Assembly: GCA_902495245.1 (NCBI GenBank)
Contig: CABUWI010000015.1
Location: forward strand, 1-37,460
Direction of reading: 5' to 3'
From: an uncultured Porphyromonadaceae bacterium
GTDB taxonomy: Bacteria; Bacteroidota; Bacteroidia; Bacteroidales; Muribaculaceae
Length of the DNA: 37,460 bases
How positions within the stretch are numbered: position 1 is the stretch's first letter; each line of letters opens with the position of its first letter. Below are positions 7,743 through 13,681 of the stretch, in pieces. The position numbers were made by a program, and so were the translations under genes. Below the pieces are notes generated by a model. It was not told where the DNA came from. It saw only the letters and a list, made by a program, of their open reading frames with translations, and searched no databases.

Positions 7743-9260
7743 TTAAAAACCTAATGATTTGATTGCACGGCCAACGTTGGCGGCGATGTCGCCGGCGGTA
7801 ACGCCGTATGTGCCCTCGGTCTCGGTGGCCATCTGTCCGGCCAGACCGTGGATATAGACGCCGGCCAGGGCCGCAACCTCGGGGCGATATCCCTGGGCCA
7901 GCAGGGCGGTGATAACGCCCGTGAGCACATCTCCCGAGCCGGGAGTGGCCATGCCGGGACCGCCCGTGGGATTGAAATAGACCAGTCCGTCGGGGCGGAT
8001 AATGGTAGAGTAACGCCCTTTCAGTACGATGAGCACGTTGTGATAGCGCGCCATCTCTATGGCCTTGACCAGGCGCGCCTCGCCGTTGGGCTGCTGACCG
8101 AAAATGCGGTCGAACTCGGCGGCATGGGGCGTCAGAATCGACAGCACGGGCACGTGGTGAAGCAGCGTCTGGCGGCGGGCAATGCAGTTGAGCGCGTCAG
8201 CGTCGATGACCAGAGGCTTGTCATAGGCCGAGAGGAACTTCTCGAGCGCGTTGGTGGTGTTTTCCGACGTGCCGATGCCGGGGCCGATGCCTATGGCGTC
8301 ATAGGGCTGACGCATGTGAATGTCGTTGATCGAGATGTCGGAGTTGGCGGCGGCAAACATCGCCTCGGGCACGGCGGTCTGCACGGCCTCATAGCCGCAG
8401 CGCGGCGAATAGACCGTAACCTTGCCGGCGCCCGCGCGCAACGCTCCGCGCGCCGCCATGATTGCGGCGCCCATCATGCCGTAGCTGCCCGCCACGAAGA
8501 GCGCCGAACCGAAGTCGGCCTTCGAGCAGAACTCGGGGCGCGGCTTGAGCAGGCGGCGCACGTCGGCGCGCTCGACCATGTAGAACGGCGCGGCCGTCTT
8601 GCGAATTTCGGTCTGGCTCAGCCCGATGTCAATGGTCTTCCACTCGCCCACCATCGGGGCGTTGTCGGCAATGAAAAACGCCGGGTGCGGAAACTGCACG
8701 CCGAGCGTAACCGTGGCGTGCATGACGTTGCGCGCCACCGTGGCCGGATTCCAGTCGGCGAAGAGGCCCGAAGGAATGTCGATGCTGATAACCGTCGCGC
8801 CGCTGTCGGCAATGAACTTGACCAGCTCGCGGAAACCGCCGCCGAGCGGCTCGCTCAGCCCCGTGCCGAACAGGCCGTCAACCACTATGTGATTGCGGTC
8901 GAGATGCGGCCGGTTGAACTGCTTGACAACCTCGGTGAAATCAGCGTCGGGCACCGTTTCGAGCAACCTGTCGCGACAGGCCGCGCAGTCGGCGCTGAGC
9001 CGGTTGCCGCCGATGTTGAACAGGAACACCTCCGGCTTATAGCCCTGCTCGTAGAGCATGCGCGCCGCCTCGATGGCGTCGGCGCCGTTGTTGCCCGGAC
9101 CGGCAAACACGGCTATGCGGCTGTTTGCCTTGAGCCGGCTCACGACCTCGACGGCCACTCCCTCGGCCACCCGCTCAATGAGTTGCAGGGCGCTGACGCC
9201 CTCGTTTTCAATGGTCTTGCGGTCGATTTCGCGAATCTGTTCGGCGGTAAAAACTTTCAT
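7743..9260 (-). CDS. nnr: Bifunctional NAD(P)H-hydrate epimerase/dehydratase
   Basis: A 505-residue two-domain repair enzyme. The N-terminal YjeF_N domain (about 1-215) epimerises R- to S-NAD(P)HX; AGPGNNGADAIEAARML near residue 53 is its signature and VVDGLFGTGL the second motif. The C-terminal carbohydrate-kinase-like domain (about 230-505) uses ADP to dehydrate S-NAD(P)HX. It shows GSYGMMGAAIMAARGALRAGAGKVTV, DADALN, ILTPHAAEFDR, and TGGPGMATPGSGDVLTGVI, the nucleotide-binding glycine-rich motif. Both catalytic regions appear intact. It acts in the cytoplasm to repair damaged NAD(P)H. It is first in its operon, with a -7 element at 9312-9304. Confidence 0.95.
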   Translation of the reverse strand: MKVFTAEQIREIDRKTIENEGVSALQLIERVAEGVAVEVVSRLKANSRIAVFAGPGNNGADAIEAARMLYEQGYKPEVFLFNIGGNRLSADCAACRDRLLETVPDADFTEVVKQFNRPHLDRNHIVVDGLFGTGLSEPLGGGFRELVKFIADSGATVISIDIPSGLFADWNPATVARNVMHATVTLGVQFPHPAFFIADNAPMVGEWKTIDIGLSQTEIRKTAAPFYMVERADVRRLLKPRPEFCSKADFGSALFVAGSYGMMGAAIMAARGALRAGAGKVTVYSPRCGYEAVQTAVPEAMFAAANSDISINDIHMRQPYDAIGIGPGIGTSENTTNALEKFLSAYDKPLVIDADALNCIARRQTLLHHVPVLSILTPHAAEFDRIFGQQPNGEARLVKAIEMARYHNVLIVLKGRYSTIIRPDGLVYFNPTGGPGMATPGSGDVLTGVITALLAQGYRPEVAALAGVYIHGLAGQMATETEGTYGVTAGDIAANVGRAIKSLGF

Positions 9261-9303
9261 GATTTCGGTTGTGGTTGGAAGCTAATTGGGAGTATAATAA
9301 CGT

Positions 9304-9312
9304 GCAAAGATA
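9304..9312 (-). promoter_or_regulatory. -7 element of the nnr promoter
   Basis: The minus strand reads TATCTTTGC at 9312-9304, 43 nt before ATG 9260. No standard TTTG lies 19-20 nt upstream. Instead the -33 and further upstream region is an AT-rich tandem array (9316-9358). Confidence 0.5.
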
Positions 9313-9315
9313 CGG

Positions 9316-9358
9316 AAAAAATTAAGAATTAAAAATTAAGAATTAAAAATTAAGAATT
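9316..9358. repeat. AT-rich tandem array upstream of nnr promoter
   Basis: Three copies of AAAAATTAAGAATT with a period of about 14 bp. On the minus strand this reads as alternating AATTCTTAA and TTTTTAA ending four bases before the nnr -7 element. The same motif, inverted, precedes the cdaA promoter at 10118-10156. Confidence 0.75.
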
Positions 9359-9385
9359 CTACGCTCCCCCACCTCCCCCTTGCCG

Positions 9386-9394
9386 TAACTTTGC
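9386..9394 (+). promoter_or_regulatory. -7-like element before small gene
   Basis: TAACTTTGC lies seven bases before ATG 9402. The -33 region is a C-rich tract without TTTG, so promoter strength is doubtful. Confidence 0.35.
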
Positions 9395-9401
9395 CGCTGG
9401 T

Positions 9402-9794
9402 ATGCAAAGCATCTGGCTCCCGTTCCGACAATACTCCGTCAGCTTCCGACGCTGGGTCGGCCGCCCCCTGCGGTCGGCCGAAGCCAACTTCATCGAAGCC
9501 GCCGAACGCGCCCGCCAGCTCGCCGACGGCTCCATCATCATCGTCCACGGAGACATCTCCTGGCCCTGGCGCCGCAACCACTTCCGCTCCCTCTGGCGCC
9601 GAACCCGCAAAAACCCCTTCTGGTGCCGCTACAATGCCCTCAGCCCCGACCCTCTGCTGCTAAAACGCCGCAAACTTCTGCGGCCCACGAAAATACGCTA
9701 CCCCCTCAAAACCTTCAACAAGCGGAGCGACGCGCCTCCACGGCGCCTGTCCCCCGGCGTCGCCCTCCTCCCTCTCCCCCAGATACCTGCCTGA
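9402..9794 (+). CDS. Small basic hypothetical protein
   Basis: A 130-residue frame starting just after a -7-like element. The first 90 residues look coding-like in composition: SIWLPFRQYSVSFRRW, an EANFIEAAERARQLADG helix, then IIIVHGDISWPWRRNHF and an Arg/Trp-rich stretch. The last 40 residues (from about KRSDAPPRR) are Pro/Arg/Leu-rich and look non-native. I do not recognise a family. The Arg- and Trp-rich middle could bind nucleic acid or membrane, but that is only a guess. It may be a decayed or lineage-specific gene, or no gene at all. Confidence 0.35.
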   Translation: MQSIWLPFRQYSVSFRRWVGRPLRSAEANFIEAAERARQLADGSIIIVHGDISWPWRRNHFRSLWRRTRKNPFWCRYNALSPDPLLLKRRKLLRPTKIRYPLKTFNKRSDAPPRRLSPGVALLPLPQIPA

Positions 9795-9969
9795 GCGGCA
9801 GCTGCCCCGCGAGCCTCACAAAGCCAAAACGCAGCAAAAGCCGCACCTCTTCCAATAGGTCGCAAAGCGCACACACTCCAACCCTCACATGTTTCCATCA
9901 CCCTCTGGTGCCGATGGGGCTGCCGACCCAGGTCCCGCACGCACCGCGCCGCCGCCGTTGAGCCGACGC
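9795..9969. other. Intergenic stretch with no recognised gene
   Basis: A C-rich segment with open frames of low-complexity Pro/Arg composition on both strands. None has a promoter element or a family-like sequence. I see nothing functional here other than the terminator-like hairpin that follows. Confidence 0.5.
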
Positions 9970-10016
9970 AAACCGCCACGTGCCTTCCCGGGGGAGGGCC
10001 GCGGCGGTTTTTTATT
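9970..10016 (+). terminator. Rho-independent terminator
   Basis: AAACCGCC (9970-9977) pairs with GGCGGTTT (10003-10010) around a GC-rich interior, followed directly by a T-rich run (TTTTTTATTTT). Its orientation fits a plus-strand transcript, the only candidate being the small gene at 9402-9794, which strengthens the case that this strand is transcribed. Confidence 0.65.
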
Positions 10017-10060
10017 TTCCCCCAACCCAACCCCAACCGTGTGAGCGCGGCAGCGCGAAA

Positions 10061-10110
10061 AATTCCCGCTCAATCCCGTTCAATCCCGAACCTCCCGATA
10101 AATCCCGCCA
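10061..10110. repeat. Degenerate 10-bp tandem repeat
   Basis: Five consecutive 10-bp blocks share a CCCG core: AATTCCCGCT, CAATCCCGTT, CAATCCCGAA, CCTCCCGATA, AATCCCGCCA. The period equals about one DNA turn. It lies just upstream of the AT array and cdaA promoter. Confidence 0.6.
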
Positions 10111-10117
10111 AATCGAG

Positions 10118-10156
10118 AAAAAATTCTTAATTCTTAATTCTTAATTTTTAATTCTT
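10118..10156. repeat. AT-rich tandem array upstream of cdaA promoter
   Basis: Repeats of AATTCTTAA followed by TTTTTAATTC run up to five bases before the cdaA -7 element. It is the inverted counterpart of the array at 9316-9358, and in both cases the array reads in the same sense relative to the adjacent promoter. Confidence 0.75.
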
Positions 10157-10161
10157 TTGCG

Positions 10162-10170
10162 TAAATTTGC
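10162..10170 (+). promoter_or_regulatory. -7 element of the cdaA promoter
   Basis: TAAATTTGC ends seven bases before ATG 10178, predicting a leaderless or nearly leaderless transcript. The -33 region is occupied by the AT-rich array. Confidence 0.6.
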
Positions 10171-10177
10171 AGTTGAT

Positions 10178-10972
10178 ATGGCAAATTTCGGAATCAAGGA
10201 CGCGCTCGACATCGCGCTGGTCGCCACACTGCTTTTCTGGCTTTATAAGCTGATGAAGCAGTCGGGCACTAAAAACATCTTTATCGGAGTGCTCGCTTTT
10301 ATCGGCGTGTGGCTGCTAACGTCCGAGATTCTGGGCATGCGGCTCACGGGCACCATTCTCGACAAGTTCATGAGCATCGGACTGCTCGTGCTGGTGATTC
10401 TCTTTCAGGAACAGATTCGCCGCTTTCTTGAAGAAATCGGATCCAACCAGCGCTGGAAAGGGCTGCGCCGTTTCTTCCGCCGCAAGCTTGAAGGCAAAAG
10501 CGCCGAAGAGGATGAGCTGGACAAGGCTCACCGTTGGGTTATGCCCATTGTCTATGCGTGCATGAACATGGCGCGCTCGCGCACGGGCGCCCTCATAGTC
10601 ATCGAGCAGAACGTGTCGCTGACCTCTTACGAGAAGACGGGCGACATTATCGACGCGGCAATCAACGCGCGCCTGCTCGAAAATATCTTTTTCAAGAATT
10701 CGCCGCTCCACGACGGCGCCACCATCATTGCCCACGACCGCATCATGGCCGCGGGGTGCATTCTGCCCGTGAGCCACGACAGCTCGATTCCGCGCTCGCT
10801 CGGTCTGCGCCACCGCTCGGCCCTTGGCATAGCGCAGGCCACCGACGCCGTGGCCATCGTGGTCAGCGAGGAAACCGGCGGCATCTCTATTGCCCACCGC
10901 GGCGAGCTGTCCACGCGCCTGAGCACGGCCGAGCTTGAGCGGCGCCTGACCCATCTGAACATTTCCGAATGA
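10178..10972 (+). CDS. cdaA: Diadenylate cyclase, CdaA type
   Basis: A 264-residue enzyme that joins two ATP into the second messenger c-di-AMP. Three N-terminal membrane helices lie at about residues 8-70 (ALDIALVATLLFWLYKL, IFIGVLAFIGVWLLTSEIL, IGLLVLVILF). They are followed by the linker FQEQIRRFLEEIG and the DAC domain. The catalytic motifs are present: DGA in SPLHDGATIIA near residue 182 and RHR in LGLRHRSALGIA near residue 215. Length fits CdaA (DacA) rather than DisA. The start at 10178 is fixed by the -7 element overlapping longer frames. It overlaps the helicase gene by four bases (ATGA). No CdaR-like gene is adjacent in the window. Confidence 0.95.
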   Translation: MANFGIKDALDIALVATLLFWLYKLMKQSGTKNIFIGVLAFIGVWLLTSEILGMRLTGTILDKFMSIGLLVLVILFQEQIRRFLEEIGSNQRWKGLRRFFRRKLEGKSAEEDELDKAHRWVMPIVYACMNMARSRTGALIVIEQNVSLTSYEKTGDIIDAAINARLLENIFFKNSPLHDGATIIAHDRIMAAGCILPVSHDSSIPRSLGLRHRSALGIAQATDAVAIVVSEETGGISIAHRGELSTRLSTAELERRLTHLNISE

Positions 10973-13227
10973 CCCCCGAAAACTATCTCGACGACCTGAA
11001 CGACGCGCAGCGCGCCGCCGTGTGCTACGACGCCGGCCCGGAACTGGTAATTGCCGGCGCGGGCTCGGGCAAGACGCGCGTGCTCACCTACAAGATTCTG
11101 CACCTGCTCCTGGGGGGCATGGAGCCGTGGCGCATCATGGCCCTGACCTTCACCAACAAGGCCGCCAACGAAATGCGCTCGCGAATCGAGAAGATGGTGG
11201 GCTCGAAGACGGCCTCGCGCCTGTGGATGGGCACGTTCCACTCCATTTTCCGCCGCATACTCTCGCAACACGCCGACCGCATCGGCTTCAAGCCCGGGTT
11301 TACCATCTATGACTCGGCCGACTCGAAGGCGCTGGTCAAGACCATTGTCAAAGACATGGACCTCGACGACAAGATCTACAAGCCGTCGACCGTGTTAGGC
11401 GTCATTTCGGGCGCCAAGAACGCGCTTGTCAGCCCGGCGCAGTATAAGGCCTCACGCGACATCATCGAGGCCGACAAACGCGCCCGCAGGCCTATGCTCT
11501 ACGCCATCTACGAGACGTACTGCCGCCGCTGCTTCGTCAGCAACGCCATGGATTTCGACGACCTGCTCTACTTCACCAACGTGCTGTTCCGCGACAATCC
11601 GGACATTCTTCACCACTATCAGGAATATTTCCGCTACGTGCTGGTCGACGAGTATCAGGACACGAACTTCGCGCAGCATCTCATCGTAACGATGCTGACG
11701 AGCCAGAGCGGCAACCTCTGTGTGGTGGGCGACGACGCACAGAGCATCTACTCCTTCCGCGGCGCCAACATCGACAACATTCTGACGCTGCGCCGCTCCT
11801 ACCCCACCCTGCGCACTTTCAAGCTCGAACAGAACTACCGCTCGACGCAGACAATCACCAACGCGGCCAATTCGCTCATAGCCAAAAACACGGAGCAGAT
11901 ACGCAAAAACGTCTTCTCGAAAAACGAAGTGGGCGCCCCCATAGAGCTGACGCGCGCCTACAGCGACTTTGAAGAGGGCTATCTGGTGGCCAACCGCATC
12001 GCCACACGCCGCGCCGAACAGCACGACTCGTTCGAGGATTACGCCATTCTTTACCGCACCAACGCCCAGAGCCGCGTGCTCGAGGAGTCGCTGCGCAAGC
12101 GCAACATTCCCTACCGCATCTACGGCGGCCTGTCGTTCTATCAGCGCCAGGAAGTGAAGGACGCGATGGCCTACTTCCGCCTGAGCCTCAACGTTGACGA
12201 CGACGAGGCCCTGCGCCGCGTAATCAACACGCCGGCACGCGGCATCGGCCAGACCACCATGCAGCGCCTGAGCCGCGCGGCGCTCGACGCCGGAGTGAGC
12301 CTCTGGAGCGTTCTGAGCGACCTGCCCTCCTATCCCGACTGCGGCATCACGGCCGCGGCCGCGCGCAAGCTCGAGGGCTTCCGCACGCTCATCGAGGGCT
12401 TCGTCGAGATGAACCTGCGCGGAGTGGCCGCGTTCGAGGCAGCCGAGGCCATCATCGGCCGCAGTGGACTGATGGCGCAATACATGACCGACCGCGCCCC
12501 CGAAACCATTGCGCGCCGCGAAAACCTCGAAGAGCTGGTCAGCGCCGTGCGCGAGTTCGTTGAAGAGCGGCTTGAAGAGGGCAATCCCGACATTACGCTC
12601 GGCGACTTTCTCGGCATGGCCTCGCTGGCCACCGACCAGGACCGCAAAGACGACGACATGCAGGCCACCGAGCGCGTTACGCTGATGACCGCCCACGCCG
12701 CCAAGGGCCTGGAGTTCAACAATGTGTTCGTTGTCGGCGTGGAAGAAGACCTGTTTCCATCGGCCATGGCCTGCGGCTCGCTGCGCGAAATCGAAGAGGA
12801 GCGGAGACTGCTGTACGTGGCCATTACCCGCGCGCGCAATTTCTGCATGCTCTCATATGCCAACACGCGCTTCCGCAACGGCCAGACGGTGATGCCGCGC
12901 CCCAGCCGCTTCCTGCAGGACATTGACAGCCGCTTCATGAAAAAACAGTCTGACAACCTGCCGCCGGCGTCTGACTTTCCGGTGCGGCCCACTTACAGAA
13001 AGCTGAATTTCGACGAGCCGGCGCAAGAGAAACCGGTACGCCCGGGAGGCGCCGGCGCGCTCAACACCGACCTGACGCCGGGCACGCGCATAGAGCACCC
13101 GAAATTCGGTCAGGGCACGATTACCGGCATCGACAATTCCATGTCAGACACGCGCATCACAGTCGAATTCGACAATGCGGGCACCAAAACCCTGCTGCTC
13201 AAATTCGCACGCTTCACCGTTTTATAA
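10969..13227 (+). CDS. pcrA: UvrD/PcrA-type superfamily 1 DNA helicase
   Basis: A 752-residue 3'-5' helicase with all SF1A motifs: Walker A AGAGSGKTRVLTYK near residue 30; Ia ALTFTNKAANEM; II VDEYQDTN near residue 228; III VVGDDAQSIYSFRGA; IV LEQNYRSTQ; V TAHAAKGLEFNNVFVVG; VI EEERRLLYVAITRAR. The tail after residue 650 is a flexible linker and a small C-terminal module (PGTRIEHPKFGQGTITGID), the Tudor-like fold that in PcrA binds RNA polymerase. It unwinds DNA in repair and clears stalled complexes. Start ATG 10969 overlaps the cdaA stop. Whether to call it PcrA, UvrD or Rep is a naming choice. Confidence 0.93.
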   Translation: MTPENYLDDLNDAQRAAVCYDAGPELVIAGAGSGKTRVLTYKILHLLLGGMEPWRIMALTFTNKAANEMRSRIEKMVGSKTASRLWMGTFHSIFRRILSQHADRIGFKPGFTIYDSADSKALVKTIVKDMDLDDKIYKPSTVLGVISGAKNALVSPAQYKASRDIIEADKRARRPMLYAIYETYCRRCFVSNAMDFDDLLYFTNVLFRDNPDILHHYQEYFRYVLVDEYQDTNFAQHLIVTMLTSQSGNLCVVGDDAQSIYSFRGANIDNILTLRRSYPTLRTFKLEQNYRSTQTITNAANSLIAKNTEQIRKNVFSKNEVGAPIELTRAYSDFEEGYLVANRIATRRAEQHDSFEDYAILYRTNAQSRVLEESLRKRNIPYRIYGGLSFYQRQEVKDAMAYFRLSLNVDDDEALRRVINTPARGIGQTTMQRLSRAALDAGVSLWSVLSDLPSYPDCGITAAAARKLEGFRTLIEGFVEMNLRGVAAFEAAEAIIGRSGLMAQYMTDRAPETIARRENLEELVSAVREFVEERLEEGNPDITLGDFLGMASLATDQDRKDDDMQATERVTLMTAHAAKGLEFNNVFVVGVEEDLFPSAMACGSLREIEEERRLLYVAITRARNFCMLSYANTRFRNGQTVMPRPSRFLQDIDSRFMKKQSDNLPPASDFPVRPTYRKLNFDEPAQEKPVRPGGAGALNTDLTPGTRIEHPKFGQGTITGIDNSMSDTRITVEFDNAGTKTLLLKFARFTVL

Positions 13228-13236
13228 CTATCGGTC

Positions 13237-13671
13237 ATGACAGCAACAGCAAAAAGCAAAATCAACGTCGGCACATGGCTGACGGTCATGTTTTTAATCA
13301 CCACCGCGACGGGCATAATGCTGCACCTGAAAAAACACGGCATCGTGGTCGAGCCGCGGCCACTCATCAAGACCATACATTGGCTCACGGGCTACGCAAT
13401 GACCGCACTGGCCTGTTGGCACTACATTCAGTTCAAGAAAGTATTTTCGGCCATGAAGCACCGCCTGCGCCTCTTTCGGGGCGCCACAATCGCGGTAATC
13501 TTCCTGGTGGCTGCACTGTTCGTTACCGGCGCGGTGAAGCAATTCTCACCCGTCAGGATTCCTCATCTGGGCCTTTGGCACTATTGGCTCGGACTGATAA
13601 TTATTGTGCCCGTGGCGCTTCATCTTGTCAGAGGCATTCCGGCGTGGCTGCGCCTGCGCAAAGCGCGCTGA
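13237..13671 (+). CDS. Small DUF4405-like membrane protein
   Basis: A 144-residue protein with four hydrophobic segments (about 10-30, 48-64, 82-103, 116-135). Histidines sit at or near helix ends: HLKKHG, TIHWLTG, CWHYIQF, LGLWHYWLG, ALHLVRG. This arrangement resembles DUF4405 and cytochrome b561-type membrane proteins, where paired His residues bind heme. Heme binding here is inferred from the pattern. It begins nine bases after the helicase stop and is probably the third gene of the cdaA operon. No redox partner is visible nearby. Confidence 0.65.
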   Translation: MTATAKSKINVGTWLTVMFLITTATGIMLHLKKHGIVVEPRPLIKTIHWLTGYAMTALACWHYIQFKKVFSAMKHRLRLFRGATIAVIFLVAALFVTGAVKQFSPVRIPHLGLWHYWLGLIIIVPVALHLVRGIPAWLRLRKAR

Positions 13672-13681
13672 GACACGCGGT

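Noticed and set aside
7848..9332. Open plus-strand frame of 494 codons
   Set aside because: Antisense of nnr; composition of a shadow frame.
9623..10036. Pro/Arg-rich frames on both strands
   Set aside because: Low complexity, no promoter, and one runs across a terminator hairpin.
11452..12696. Open minus-strand frame of 414 codons
   Set aside because: Antisense of the helicase gene, whose motifs are complete on the plus strand.
13672..13681. Terminator between the DUF4405-like gene and mutS
   Set aside because: Only ten bases separate the convergent genes and no stem with a T run is seen.
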